This document shows positions 1 through 13,259 of a stretch of DNA of 64,000 nucleotides, in pieces. Numbering within the stretch: position 1 is the first letter of the stretch; each line of letters opens with the position of its first letter. The notes beneath the pieces are model-generated. The model was not told where the DNA came from, did not search any database, and saw only the letters and a list, made by a program, of their open reading frames with translations. The position numbers and the translations under genes were made by a program. Source of the stretch: Daucus carota subsp. sativus (taxonomy: Eukaryota; Streptophyta; Magnoliopsida; Apiales; Apiaceae); the NCBI RefSeq assembly GCF_001625215.2, contig NC_030381.2, positions 49,623,214 to 49,687,213 of the forward strand. Reading direction: 5' to 3'.

Positions 1-304
1 GTATCAGAATCTGCAGCATTCCTCTCTAGCATATGATGACTATGAAGAAGATAACAATTCTTCATCAGCCCGCTTGAGTACAAGAATGGATCCTTCTAAC
101 GTAGCAGTTCAAATGTTTGGAGAAATGGTGTATGCAAGGGTATTCGGGAACTCACAGAGCCTCTACACATATCCAAACTCGTACCATCTAGTCCCAAACA
201 GCCACCCCAGATTAAGAAGGCAACATATGCAGGCTGACAAGTCACTGGGCAGAGTTTCACTCTTCCTCTTCTGTTGTTTTCTTCTCTGCCTATTCCTTTT
301 CTAA
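1..304 (+). CDS. RMA-type RING membrane-anchor E3 ubiquitin ligase, C-terminal part only
   Basis: The window opens inside a coding exon. Reading from base 2 gives 100 codons to a TAA at 302-304. The visible protein has an acidic, Ser/Asn-rich stretch, then a conserved block ([37 protein letters not shown]) and ends in a hydrophobic tail of about 15 residues ([14 protein letters not shown]). This order matches from memory the C-terminus of plant RMA proteins (RMA1-3, pepper RMA1H1), which carry an N-terminal C3HC4 RING and are tail-anchored in the ER membrane, where they ubiquitinate membrane proteins. The RING itself lies upstream of the window, so catalytic function is inferred from the tail only. 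Family members usually have an intronless coding region, which fits the open frame. The ATG at base 74 is internal, not the start. Confidence 0.72.
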   Translation, partial: YQNLQHSSLAYDDYEEDNNSSSARLSTRMDPSNVAVQMFGEMVYARVFGNSQSLYTYPNSYHLVPNSHPRLRRQHMQADKSLGRVSLFLFCCFLLCLFLF

Positions 305-2225
305 TTATATATCACTTTTCTGTTGTTGTTCATCATCCGCCGTTGTATATGTGCCATTGCTTAGAGGCTTGAATGATATAACTGTTAAGTTGATATACAT
401 ATACACATCTGTTACTGTAATATTTGTCATTGTATCATAGACCTTGTTGCATGACTAGCTCGACATTTAGATCAGAATGCAAGTCTAAAGTCTAGACTAG
501 TAATAATTGCTTCGTCGAATAAGCATGTCCCAGAGTCTTATCAAAAACAGGATCTGATGGCCCTCCGACAAAACCAGCTAATATATTCCTTATCTTCACC
601 CGAACCTCATGGCCCATGATCCTGACTTGTTAGCTACAAATTCCATTATTTTTGTGTTCTTGAAACACCATTATTGCTGTTGCATTAGTTTTTTTGCAAA
701 CAGGTTTTGATGCATACCGCATACGACCAAAAGCTAACAGTTTGCGAAGGCGATATGGAACGGCAATGTCAATTTCGAGGAAGTGAGAACAGCTCGTTTT
801 AAACTTGATTATGGCTTTGTAATGTAGAAGATGCTTGTCGTGTTTTGGTAACAAGAAATTAAGTAATTGCTCTTATTAGTAACGTGCCTAATGTATTTGA
901 GTTTCGACTTAGAAACTTTAAACTTGATGGCATTAGTTGTCTTTTTTGTTTTCGGTGGGAATAATGAATACTAGTACATGGCATGAAAGTTGAACCAAAC
1001 TTATAAGTTATTTAATGGCTGTGGAATGTGTTGGCATAATCTTCTTATTTTTTTCTCCGGTGTCCTGTTTTACATATAGCATAAAACCACCTGCTTTCGG
1101 ATACTCTAATGTATCAACCTCAACTCGTTAGTCGTCCAGGAATTGAAGAATTATACGGAGTCTTATACATTTAAGTACTGAGTTTTTATAATGTTTTATC
1201 TTCGTAACCAGTTTTACAAAATCAAAAGCCACTTAAGTACGAATTATTATGATATTTTATCTTTGTAACCAGTTTTACGGAACCAAAAGCCACCCTACAT
1301 GAATCATTATCTGGTTTAATCGTAAAGATAATCGTTGATCGATGAAAAAAATCATAGATCAACCGAAGTCTGAGACCTATTTAGATTCAGAAGAGAGATG
1401 AGGATTGCAAGAGGTTTTTTTTTTTTTTTTTAAATTGATTTATCCGTTGATAGGAGAGAATGGAATGGACTTGTCCCGCAATTTTGATTGTAGAGCAAGA
1501 GGATAGAATGAAATGATTTAAGAATGAGCCGTTCCATTCATTTCGCCCACCCAAACAACAGATTTCTGTTGCTGGGCTGAATGGATCCTCCAAAAATGAT
1601 TCTATTCGAGTCAACCAAAAAGAGCATAAATATTGTGCCGGAGTTTTTCATGAACATCAATGTTTTGCTGTAATGGTGTGTCAGGGACGGCCCTGAAATA
1701 CTTCTACCAAAGGCATAAGCCACGGAAGGTTCAAATTCTTGTGCAGGCAAATACAAAGAAAACAATACCTTTCCGCTTGTATGTTCAACTAATAGCAGCC
1801 AAAACCAAAAATTCCGAAAATACAAGTAATCAACAGCTGAAGAAATGCAGAGAATACCAGCAACACTTCTTCCAAACCCCAATAAATCGCACAGATGACA
1901 GAACTGCGGATGTAAACTATTTAGTATCTAAGCTCAGACAACTCTGCTGTGTGCACACATGCAACAGCAAACGAGTGACACCAAAAGTACCTATATTATC
2001 ACGAATTCAAATAAGATAATTCATGCCACAACCTGCGCAGCAATTTTTCTAAAAAAAAATTACTCAGACAAAAACTGTCAGGTAAATTTATATTACTAGT
2101 AATGAAACTTTATAGTTCACATGCAACACAAAGTGTAATGCTCAAGACTGCTGCAAATAATTCAATGAAGATGAGCTGATTTCAGATTGGGTTCCCTGTC
2201 GTTCATGATAACCACATATCATTGC
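305..2225. other. Intergenic region between convergent RMA and GRXS17 genes
   Basis: This AT-rich stretch holds the 3' UTRs of the two convergent genes, an imperfect 61-bp tandem repeat (separate entry) and a poly-T run near 1416-1432. The part from about 1435 to 1570 has the composition of a degraded MITE end (GGAATGGA-type motifs), but I could not pair its termini. No supported gene is seen. Confidence 0.6.
1186..1308. repeat. Imperfect tandem repeat, two copies of about 61 bp
   Basis: The block TAACCAGTTTTAC followed by CAAAAGCCAC recurs at about 1204 and about 1265. The preceding TTTTATCTT and following AT-rich segments are also shared. Two diverged copies are present and no coding role is seen. 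Confidence 0.7.
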
Positions 2226-5047
2226 TTATTCAGATAGAGTGGATTTGAGCTCATGGTTTTCCTTCAGCTCCATCACTATATCACAACCTCCCATCAGTTC
2301 ACCTTTGTAGTAAAGCTGCGGAAATGTTGGCCAGTTTGAGAAAGTCTTTAATCCCTGTCTCACTTCTTCGTCAGAGAGAATATCAAAAGACCCAAATTCC
2401 ACCCCTTCCTCGTTCAGAGCATTGACTACCTTGGAGCTGAAACCACACCTTGGGGCATCTGGGGTGCCCTTCATGAAGAGCATTACAGGAGAAGATGAAA
2501 TCAACTTCTTTAAACGATCTTCAAGAGTTTGCTTCTGAATGATCCCTTTCTCAGCTAAAACGTTTTTGAGCTCTCCGCTCTTCTGCATCTCCAAGACAAT
2601 GTCAGACCCACCAATGAGTTCACCCTTTATGTATAACTGAGGATAACTGGACCAGTTTGAGTAAACTTTAAGACCTTGTCTCACTTCTTCATCAGAAAGA
2701 ATATCAAAACTTTCAAATTCCACTTTCTCCTCTCGAAGAATATCGACCACCTTTCGGCTAAAACCACATTTTGGTTCATCAGGTTTCCCTTTCATAAATA
2801 ACATTACGGAGCCTGAATTGATGAGACCTTCCAAACGAGAGGTCAAGGTAGCACTCAGGCCAGAGGAACCTGAGATGCCACCCTTTCCGATCTCTGCTTC
2901 AGTCACTTTCGCCTCCCTTGAATGTGAACTTTTAATACCATGATCCCCAAATACTTCTGTTAGCTCACCACCCTCATGCATAGCAATAACAATATCAGAC
3001 CCACCAATAAGCTCTCCTTTGCAGTATAGTTGAGGATAAGTTGGCCAATTAGAGAACTTCTTCAAACCCTCACGAACCTCATTGTCAGTCAGAATATCAA
3101 AACTTCCAAATTTTACATCATATTCCTTCAAAATGTCAACGACTTTGCGACTAAAACCGCATTGGGGCTCTTGAGGGTTTCCTTTCATAAAAAGCATGAC
3201 TTCATGTGAGTTAATAATCTGCTGGAGTCGCTTTTTAAGGCCTTCACTAATCCCAGATATCAATTGGCTGTCAGCTTTAGTAGAACCATTATCCGCAACT
3301 AGGTCCTTCACAGTTTCAAGAATCATAGGCCCCGCAGCCAACCCTAGGCTAGCAGGAGCTGCAGGATCCCCAGATTTGACAGAGCCAGCAACTTTGGCAA
3401 CTTTATTAGCCAAACCAGATGGATCTGCACCTTCCAAAGTATCAATAACCTTGCCATCCTGTCAAAATTGGAAAAGGATATAGTTGTATTTACCTGGACC
3501 AATGGCATCAATATAAATCAAACTTCCAAGATTCTGAAAAGTCCATCTTTAGAAGTGTATACCAAGACTTCAGTGACTCGTTTTATTAGTCTTGTCATAT
3601 GTCTTACTAATTCTTCTCCTTTCTTTTGGTTGCAAAATAGGTCTTACTCATTTCAAAAGAATCACTTCATGTAATATCATAGACATTAATTACATAACCA
3701 CAATAATAATATTGTCACTCGTTAAAACAACCAACCACTTTATGCGTCTAGGTCAATAAAAATATAAACATCCTATTCACACGAGCATTGTGAGATGATT
3801 TCACATAAATAGTTTGGATCATTAAAACAATCTCAATGATATGCTGTTTATACAACTCCTCCAACAAGTCAAATGCAAACCACTTTTTTCAAAATTCATT
3901 GTTCAACATACACATCAAATTGATAAAACAGAGAACTTCCAAAATCAAACCAGATGTTTACCTTAAAGAAGACAAAATATGGTACAGCAGAAACAGAAAA
4001 TGCCTCTGAAACCTCTGGTAGTTCTTCAGCTTCAGCCTAGATCATACGCACAGAGGTTAGAGAAAGTATCAGGCAGGCCAAGAAGACATCACGAGAAAGC
4101 CCCAAAAGTTGGTCTCGTGCAGCAATGTTACAAGAGAATAAGCCGATGAAACATTTAATCAGGGAGAAAATAATAATAATATTTCCATATCAAGCATAAC
4201 ACATCCACAACATTTGCAAAAGAACAGCGTAAGATTTTGCATTCAAGAAGAGTGTAGACTCTGTATGTTTCAAATTTCACAGGTCAAAATGTCTTTAGAG
4301 TAGAGACACAATAACTACAGTACTAAATAACGGCATAAAATTGAACCTGACAAACAAAACAGGAACCTACATTCATGTGCATGTAGGAGCTACTACATAT
4401 AACTATCTGATTTAGTTATACTAAAAAGATTAGGCGGATGTGAACAACTTACCACGGCGTTCTAAATGTGCTACATCCAAATTTCACCTCTTCCCACCAA
4501 GTATACTAACATGATTCTCCTGATAACATTACTTTCTTATATGCAAAGACAACATGCCTCGTATCATGAATTGCTTATTGTTTTTCATCCAAGTAAAGTT
4601 TGTAAACAATCGGTAGCCAATCTAAGTTCAAGATTCAATTTTTCGTTTTTGCTAACTCAAGATTTGACTTTTTTACTTCCTAACATACTAAAAATACATG
4701 AAGAAAACAATAATCACCAACCAGGACCATAAACTTATTATACCAATAAACCCAGTCTATTACAAACAAAACAAGTAACCATAATACAATAACAATCACA
4801 AAATACCCATCAAGCCTATTAATATAGAGGAGGGAGAGAGAGGGAGGGAGGGAGAGAGAGGGGGGGAGAGTACCCTTAGAAAGAGGGCATGGGGGAAATC
4901 AATGGAGAGATGAGAAAAGACTTGGTCCATCTGCTTAGAAGCATCACACCAAGAAGCCCAGAAGTGAATAATCACAGGTTCACCTATCTTCACTTTCTCA
5001 TCAAGCTCTGCCTTTGACACCAAATCTTTCACTGACCCACCACCCAT
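2226..5047 (-). CDS. GRXS17: Monothiol glutaredoxin S17 (thioredoxin-like domain plus three CGFS glutaredoxin domains)
   Basis: Three exons on the minus strand, 5047-4874, 4036-3962 and 3458-2226, are joined in phase 0 and encode 493 residues (Arabidopsis GRXS17 has 488). Residues 1 to about 105 form a thioredoxin-like domain whose active-site region reads WASWCDAS at 30-37, with a single cysteine. Three monothiol glutaredoxin modules follow, each with CGFS (cysteines near 183, 314 and 421), an FMKG motif and a WPTYPQLY-type glutathione-binding segment. In the family these bind a glutathione-ligated [2Fe-2S] cluster in cytosol and nucleus and act in iron-sulfur delivery, redox control and heat and meristem responses. 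Intron 1 starts at GT 4873 beside a GA-rich microsatellite. The downstream neighbour RMA is convergent. Confidence 0.97.
4827..4870. repeat. GA/GGGA-rich microsatellite
   Basis: A run of GAGG, GAGA and GGGG units sits directly inside the 5' end of GRXS17 intron 1 (CT-rich on the coding strand, a few bases after the donor). Confidence 0.9.
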
Positions 5048-5977
5048 TTTCTTACTTGTTTGCGCTGCAGAAAACCCTAAAATCTTTATATGTGAAGATG
5101 AATGTGTATTACTCTTACTCGATTGAGATTTATTATAAAGCTCAACTCTTTATAATTATTTTATTTTATGTGGTTTCGGCGTTTTGGAATGTGTTGATGA
5201 AAAAAAAAAAAGGCAAGCTGCGTAATATTTAGGCTTGATTAGTGCTTCGAGAATCCAGGTTGCAAGGCTATTGTGAATTTGCTACGTCATCCGTGAGGGC
5301 AGGATATGTAAATTGCAAATTGTAAAACTCCTTTTCTTTCTTTTTTTTTACGTAATACTAGCCTTTTAATCGGGCGAGAAGCACACGGCTATATAATTTC
5401 TAATTTATTATTTATAATTTAAATTTTAATATTATTTTATTAATATTTTAATATTAATAAATATAATTTTAATAAAATTATATTAAGCAATTGATTATAT
5501 CTTTTCACCAAAATTTAGTTTTTATAACTTATTATCTATTTATAATTTTTTTTATTAATATGTGATAATTTGTCATTTTGTTGATTTTAAATCAAAATTT
5601 TCATATTTTGTATATCTTCATGTGTATGAATAAACAAAGATATTTGTCGTCTAACGAATTAGGGTTAGAAAGAGTTACGTAATTGTTTGTGTTTGTATTA
5701 AAATAGAACATGTTAGAGTTAAAAAGAAATTATTTTATAATTTTTTATTTTATATTCATCTTATGAAATGTCCGACTCACAAAGTCTTTCCGCAGGTTAA
5801 TTTCTTCCATCTTTGCTCCCTAATTTTTCTAGAAGAGAAACCAAGTGAATATGCTTTTACAATTTCACTTGCATTCTCATCTTTAGAGTGAAACTATGCT
5901 ATATTTATACTCACTTTCACTTGTTTTCATTCTTTTAAAAAAACACAAATAAGAGTGAATGTTACTTTATCTTCACT
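5048..5977. other. GRXS17 upstream region, AT-rich
   Basis: This is the 5' flank of GRXS17. From about 5390 to 5760 it is extremely AT-rich with runs of A, T and TTTAATA units. No coding region is seen; the short open frames have no family features. Confidence 0.6.
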
Positions 5978-6862
5978 TAGGGGCGAGCAGGAAAAACCGA
6001 AACCGCAAAAAAAACCTAAAAAACCCGAAAAACCACACCGAAAAAAACCAAACCGCAAATAAAACCGATAATAACCGAGATAAAAAACCGAAATTAGTGG
6101 TGCGGTTTTATTTTCGGTTTTATACTAAAACCGCACCGAAATTAACCGAACCGAAAAATATAAATATAAATATAAATATAAATGTGTGTGTATATATATA
6201 TATATATATTAATAATAGTAATAAAGCACCTTAGTCATTTTTAGACTTCACATCTAATTTTATAGGTAGGTTCTTCTTCCATACTTGCTGAGTCACTTAA
6301 ATAATCGGGCACCCAAATATTTGGAGAAGCGCTTGATCGAAAATTAGGGCTATTGTGATTTGCCACAAAGCAGAAATATTTCTGCTGTTAATCTGTTGAT
6401 CAAATTTTATTATGAAATCTATTCTACTTTTTTCATTTATGTACTTTTTGAAAACTTTTTATTTGAATTTCATGATTAGTTGATTTTGGGTAATTTTATT
6501 GACTTGACATCATCTAATTTCTTGTCAAAATATGTATGTTTTAGTTTTTATTGTGTATTAAGGTTTTTTAGATGAAAGTATGTAATGTTTCCTATATCCT
6601 CATATAGAAATAATAGTAAATAGTAACCGAACATATTGTACATGTTCATGAAAAATTTATATTTTTTAAAAAAATTATTATGCACAAGAGTAGCAAATAA
6701 TACAGTAATGACAAAACCGAAAAAAAACCGCAACCGACTAATGGTTAACCGCAACCGAAAAACCGTTTTAATTGGTGTGGTTACGGTTAATGATGATTAA
6801 CCGAACCGAACCGCAACGATTAATGTCCGGAACCGCACCAAACCGCACCATGCACACCCCTA
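5978..6862. mobile_element. Non-autonomous hAT-type element with CCGAAC/ACCGC subterminal repeats
   Basis: The termini are inverted: TAGGGGCGAGCAGG at the left and, reversed, TAGGGGTGTGCATGG at the right. They are flanked by a perfect 8-bp direct repeat TCTTCACT at 5970-5977 and 6863-6870, the target-site length of hAT transposons. Both subterminal zones (about 5990-6150 and 6710-6850) are packed with AACCG and ACCGAA motifs on opposite strands, as in hAT elements whose transposase binds clustered subterminal sites. The 885-bp interior is AT-rich with a TA/TG microsatellite (about 6160-6210) and has no transposase reading frame, so it depended on a partner in trans. Confidence 0.88.
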
Positions 6863-7373
6863 TCTTCACTTGCTTTCCTCCCTGTTTAAAATTCGGGAGC
6901 AAAGTGTTATACCAGCATTTCTAAGTTCATTGAGTTAACAAATACAACACCATTATTAATTTGCTCAACCAGTTTCAAAAAGTTGAAAAGCTAAATTTGA
7001 AAACTGGGATGATGCTTGATTAAAAAGCTTAAAGCAACAAAAACGCATAACATATTTATAAACTCTGAGTGGGCATCAAATTCTTCATACACACAGTATG
7101 ACAGCAGTAATAAACTATAGTATATGTGTATCTTGTAGTGTATGTATGTATACAAACAGAACACGAGGAAGAAAAGGGAATAATTTATGCAACAAAACAA
7201 AGAAAACTCCCCAACATTTTCACTCACCCTCTCTCCTCTCACATCCTAGAGCTCACACTCACTCTTTCTTGATGTAAAGTTTGAATCTTTACAATACCCA
7301 TCATTAATCTCTTCTTGAAATTCCTGGGTTTAGCTCAAATTTGGTGTTGATAAAGTGATTGAGGTAAAAAGTG
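6863..7373. promoter_or_regulatory. CTL1-like upstream region and probable 5' UTR
   Basis: This is the interval between the hAT element and the CTL1-like start codon. It contains CT-rich stretches (about 7220-7270) typical of plant leaders. I cannot place the transcription start. Confidence 0.4.
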
Positions 7374-10300
7374 ATGAGGGTTCCATTGGGTCCAGTGATA
7401 GGAAGACACCCTTCTTCAACAAATGGGAATGATGAGCAGATTAGCAGTGATGGCCATGGCCATCGTGGTGGTGTTATAAGGCATAATAGAAAATGTAGAG
7501 ATATTGGGTTTCTTGTGTTCTTTATTGCTTTTTGGGTTGCTATGATTGTTAACTCTAGTTTTGGGTTTAATCAGGGGAACCCATTGAGGTAAAGTTGTAA
7601 ACTTTTTTAAGTTTTATGTGTATGTGTGTGAAAGATTGCTACTTTGTCTTGTGGTTTGCAGATGATTTCAGTGAGTTTTGTTTTTGCAGTGAATGGTCTA
7701 TCTTTAGTAGTAGTTTTTTACTTTCTTGCATTTTGGAGGGAATAGTTCTTTGTATGCTACCTAGTGTTGTTTAGTCATTGATTCCCAGGCGGTATGAAAG
7801 CCAAATAGTTGCTGGATGCCTAGCACTCTTGATGCCAAGAATGTATGATTCGAACATATAAGTCTGATGTAAAAACATTTCCCTGGGAGCTTCCTTGGCA
7901 ACTAGGTTCACCTAGAGATGTTGGAGGATTGTATAGTTATAACATTTATATTCTAGTATGCATTATAATTAGTAGTTCTCTTTTTCAATAAGTTGTATCG
8001 AATTGGACTAGCTACCTGGGCCACGTAGTTGCTTCTCGTAAAAGGTAGCGGTTTGATGAAATGAAAGGATAATTTATTATAATAACGGAGTTTACAGGAC
8101 AGTCAAATATGCATGTAGACGGTTTTAAGTTGTGCTAGCAGTTTGGTATTTTACATTTCTATACTGGTAGCTATTTGTGATCAAAGAGGTTCACCATGTC
8201 TTCAAATCTATCTTTTCACAGGCTAAGCCATGGTCTTGACTTCAAGGGGAATGTCTGCGGTGACAAACATGCAAAACCTAATCTTCGAGGATTTGATCTG
8301 AGATATTGGCTTAATCCCAATCAGGTGTACCTAAGTGGGGTAAAGGATAGCCTAAATAATTTAGAAGATGCTAAAAGTATTTGTGTGAAAAATTGTCCTG
8401 TTACTTCAGAAGATTCACTCAAATGGGTCTGCAACTATCCGGAGGGGGAAATTCACCTGTCAATGAAAGAGTGGGTTCACAGAGATTACGACTATTTTGA
8501 TATGCTTACATCTGAGATGAGAAACTCATCCCTACAGCTCCTAGGTCCCTGTTACCCTCTCCTTTTTCCAAGTGTAAATGGTAAGGAATATTGTATTTCT
8601 TTTACATTCTTCAAATAATCTTTAGTGGAGAGCTATAAAATGTGACAAGTTTGTAGATATTCCTATGTTATAATCTCATGATGGAAGCTTTATCAGCTGT
8701 ATCTGGTGCTATGAAATTGACAGTGCAAATGTATACTCTAAGGTTTTCATACTGTTTTAAATAATTCAACTTTTCAGTTTATTGGAGTTGTCAATATGTT
8801 GCACGTGTGTCAAATGCGTCTTTGCAGCACTGGCATCAGATTGGAGGCGTGGCTATCGATGAAAATATGTTGATAGATAAAACTATTCACAAGTCCATTA
8901 ATTCCAGATCAGCTGTCTTAAAGGTTAGGAACTTAACCCATGTTATCAATTTATGGGTAAGAATGTCAGCACAAGTTATTATGTGGCAGTGCTGCATGAC
9001 TTTTTTGCATTGATCAACGGATGTTTGTGTTTTTAACATATTGCCTTTGTAAATTACCCTGCCATATGAGGGTGATAATGTTTTATATGATAAGTTTCAT
9101 GGTTTTTATCTTTGTGATGCCTGATGTAACTCATGTTTCTAAATGTTGGAGGAAAATAATGCTACCTTACCTCTATATGTTTTTGCTTAATTCATGCATT
9201 GAACACATTCCTGTCTGTAAACATGGATGTAATATGTGATGATAGAAATCTTAGAATAAAATCTTTATTGAAAAGTATAGCCAAGTTTGATGTAAGTTTT
9301 ATTTGCAATGTACACTAAATTATGTCCTCCATAATGTAAATGTAGAGATCATTTTATTTTTTGGCTCAGCTGTTTAGATAATGAGCAGTCTAAAAATTTA
9401 AAACCAACAAATACTAGGGGTTCATATCTTCTGATAGTTACTTCTTTGTATCTCCCCAAGACTGTAAAACCTTGGCACTACTATACCAAAACATTGAGCA
9501 TTGACTTCTCATAACTGCCTAACAACACCCTATATTTGACAACACAACTGCGAACTATATATGTTTTGGAAGACGTTTTGGAGTCTGTTTTTGCATACAT
9601 GCAGAAGTTAACATCTCTATATGTTAACTTCAATATCTACTTTTCTGCAGAGATACATAGCTGATATTGGGAGGGCCTGGGGAGTTCTGATTGTTTGCGG
9701 AGGACTCATACCATTATTCTTATCTGTGATATGGTTGCTACTGATTCGATATTTTACTGCTGCGATGACGTGGATAACAGTCTGCACCTTTAACATTCTT
9801 ATAATATCAGTCACCATCTTTTACTACCTAAAAGGTTAGCGTAGAGTGTTTAATTTCCTGCCCGTTTTTTTTATTTTACTTTTCACTGATTGACTTTGGC
9901 ATTACCTACACTGCAGAAGCGAGATTAATTATTCAAAAAGTTTAGCACCATCACAGAGATTTAGTAAGGAGAATTAGTGTTTCATCTTTGGGCCATTTGG
10001 CAACTAGCAGTTAGCGGTTAGATGTAGGGATTGAATTAGCTGTTTTGGCTAATTATATTTGACTATCTCCTGGTTCTTAATCACCAGGCTAAAAAGAAAG
10101 GCATGGTTGGCCTCAGTATGACCGACCCGCTAAAAGATATTCCCGCCGTCCCAATGGATTCTTAACATTAATGTTGGGCAGGGAATATAAGAGAAATGAA
10201 GAAATGTAAAGGAAAGATGAGAAAGTTGGGGTAAGATGGCGGGATCTATGAAATACTAGTAAATAGAAAGATACTATTTTAAGAAATGTTAAGAAATGAG

Positions 10301-12786
10301 TGGGACATCTCAAGATAGAAAATTTTAAGAAATGAATGGGTCGGAGTGAGTATATTATATATAAATATCACCTATTTGTTCTACCAGATATTTGACTCGA
10401 TCTTTTTTAGCCTTCAAATATTAAATGTACAAGCATGTTGCCAAAATTCTGTTAAAAATAAGTAAAATTGTTTTAAGAAGATGTTTCTTCAAGATACTCG
10501 ACTTAGCAGGATTATTTTGAAGTCCGTAATTGTTATAATTTTCCTTCTTTCAGCTGGATGGATTGGGAATGATGCGGTCTCTCCAATCATCGGTAAACAT
10601 GATCCTTACTATCATTTAACTGGAAGGGTAAGCACTGAAATAATAATTAAACTAATCTATTCATGAGCTTCATTTTTATTCAGTTTCTCTGATATTTTGC
10701 TTCAGGAGCAAGGTGATCTTCGCTTTGTAGCAGTTCTTATGACTTTTGCAGTGTTGGTATCTATCCTCTCAACAATAGCAATTGTTCGCCGAATTCTTAT
10801 GGCGACATCTGTTCTCAAGGCAAGTAAGAATGATTGTTCTAGTAAATACTTCAGTCCTACCAAGATGCATGTTACCAACCAAGCTATCACTTGTATATAG
10901 TTGATATATATTGTTAATTTCACTGCTTTAATAATTATCGACAAGAAATTTTTTGACATAAAAGCTCCTAAATTTTGTACTGGTTTGCTTCAATGTTCCT
11001 AGTGACCTTTGTGTCTGTTGTTCACTATACATTTTTATTAGGTTTTGTTACATGTTTCTATAATTTTTTTTGTTTTGTAATAAAGTTACCGATGAGTTGA
11101 TCTCTTTGCAGGTTGCTTCCAAAGTTATAGGAGAAGTGCAGGCACTTATAATATTTCCTGTCATTCCATATTTATTATTAGCAGTCTTCTACATGATCTG
11201 GTTCTCCGCAACTCTCTATCTATTCAGTTCTGGTGAAATCGAACAAAACTCATGCAGCTCAAACTGTTGTACTTATGATCTTGGGTCAAATCGAGTGAGC
11301 TGTGACCACTGCTGCGGCTACAGTATCAAATATACTCCTCATCTTGGTCTTGCAATAGCATTTCATCTCCTTGGGTGTTATTGGGCCACTCAGTTTCTGA
11401 AAGCATTTTCTTCAACTGTTATTGCTGGATCTGTTGCTTCTTATTATTGGGCTCGTGGTGAAGCACTTGTAAGAATTTATAATTTCTGTTTTTGATATTA
11501 AGGTTGATTTGAGGGAGCTAGCATAGGTCATTTAATCTTACTTTTCTACCTTACCTCAACATACCTTTTTTATATTTTATCTTTAATCGAACAAAATATA
11601 ATGTTTCACTTAAGATATTTATATTTGCCTGCAGCAACAAGTTCTGTTTCTTCCCGTGTTTTCTTCTATGAAACGGCTTTTGAGATATAACTTTGGATCT
11701 GTAGCTATTGGTTCCCTTATAGTTTCCGTCGTTGGGTCAACTCGGTCTATACTCAAGTCAGTACGCCAGAGATTAAAAGTAGCTGATGTGAGGCCTGAAA
11801 ACTGGTTTGGAAAAGTGGCATACTATACGACCCAGTATATTCTTGCATCTATTGGTTGGACCATTAGACATGTCAACCGCAATGCTTACATCATGGTAAA
11901 TTCATAATCCGATGATTATTTATTAGAAAGTAGAAGCCAAGCAACTGAAATAATGCATCCGTAGGGACGCGTGTTATCACCTTATTTTCTATGTGGAACT
12001 CTTTAGTACTATTGATGATCTATGTTAATGTTATGTGTTGCTTACAGATTGCAATCACCGGTGAAACGTTTTTCAGTGCTTCTGCTATTGCAACAGATCT
12101 AATCAGGAATAACATTCTCAGAATAGGAAAGGTTAATGTTATTGGTGATGTTATTCTCTTCCTTGGGAAGTTGTCTATGAGCCTTGCAAGCGCCTTATTT
12201 GCATTCCTAATGTTGGACACTCATAGATACAAGAGTTCCCACAACAAAGTCTCCTCACCATTGTTTCCTGTTCTAGTAAGTTATTATCCTCTTCTTCAAG
12301 TCAAAGACTGTACAAATAGCGGCAGGCTTGCACTTCCTCATCTACTCGCATACATTCTTTTATAACTTAAAAAGATATTACAATACTAGGATTAGCTAAA
12401 TTTAACACTCTGCCACTTAGTTAAGTTTTGAGCAGTTTGACACAATCCGGGCTGTTAGATCTTTGAAATAGAATCATGTGCATTTAAATGATCTAGGAAT
12501 GATTTCTGTTCCACATTATTTGCAGTTGCTGAACCATTTTCGCCCTTGTTCCTCCATTTTAAGCAAGAGGATTTAACTGCTCGCTTCCAAATATGTGCAG
12601 GTGTGCTCAGCTCTTGGTTATGTTGTTGCTACACTTTTCTTTGCAGTGGTGGAAGTATCTATTGACACTATCATCCTATCCTACTGCCAAGATTCGGAGG
12701 AGCATCAAGGGAATGCACGATATGCTCCTCCTCTTCTCCTTGAAACCCTCGATGACGATAATGAGATGCAAAGACTGACTCAATGA
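7374..12786 (+). CDS. CTL1: Choline transporter-like protein, CTL1/CHER1 type (SLC44 family)
   Basis: Ten exons (7374-7588, 8222-8580, 8778-8923, 9651-9834, 10554-10627, 10706-10819, 11112-11468, 11635-11895, 12048-12275, 12601-12786) join in matching phases to 707 codons plus TGA; Arabidopsis CTL1 has about 700 residues. The protein starts with a cytosolic segment and a first membrane span (FLVFFIAFWVAMIV). A Cys-rich extracellular loop follows (CGDKHAKPN, CVKNCP, YWSCQ), then the membrane-span cluster and the family signatures WARGE, LRIGKVNVIGDVILF and the C-terminal EEHQGNARYAPPLL. In Arabidopsis this protein acts at the trans-Golgi network and plasma membrane in choline transport, with roles in sieve plate formation and vesicle trafficking. 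Exon 6 ends at a GC donor (AAG|GCAAGT at 10820). Exon numbering near the 5' end relies on the first ATG in frame. Confidence 0.95.
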
Positions 12787-13082
12787 TTTAAAATTGTTCG
12801 TTGCAGTTTCTGCAGAACTATTAAACGCAGAATCGCTCCATAGATGTTTCAGGCCAATTTTTTTTTCCCTTTTTCCTTTTCTCTAATGTATAATTATAGT
12901 GAGATGTACAACCGAAAAGTTATATTTTCCAGCTATATTGCAGTCCAAGTTAGCTATATTAATAGTCATGTTTTATTTGACTGTAAATACAGGTATTACA
13001 TAATCTATATCTACTAGTTTGATTGTTCACCGTTGTAGCTATCTTTTATAAGTTTGCTTTGGGGCCAAATATACTCTGATGT

Positions 13083-13259
13083 CTTTGTTCTCACGATTAA
13101 TCACTGATTAATCCATGTTCCGTACCTCGTCGAACTGATTAAATCTTCGATTAATTACCGATCAATCCGATTAATCTCCGATCAATTCAATTAATCTCCG
13201 ATTAATCCTTGTTCCGTGCCTTCACCGATTAATTTCGGTTTCTGTTTTTTACAACACTG
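13083..13259. mobile_element. Degraded hAT-like MITE rich in GATTAATC motifs
   Basis: A short block contains repeated GATTAATC/GATCAAT motifs on both strands and repeated GTTCCGT. The right end reads CAGTGTTGTAAAAAA when reversed, a typical hAT start. The flanking 8-mers TCTGATGT (13075-13082) and TCTCATGT (13260-13267) match at 7 of 8 positions. The left terminus is diverged, so the boundary there is approximate. Confidence 0.55.

Noticed and set aside
9980-10080. GGGCCATTTGGCAACTAGCAG motif resembling a MITE end
   Set aside because: No inverted partner or target duplication was found.
10095-10349. Possible Mariner-like MITE in a CTL1 intron (reversed right end CTCACTCCGACCCATTCA)
   Set aside because: The left terminus could not be paired convincingly, so it is not listed as an element.
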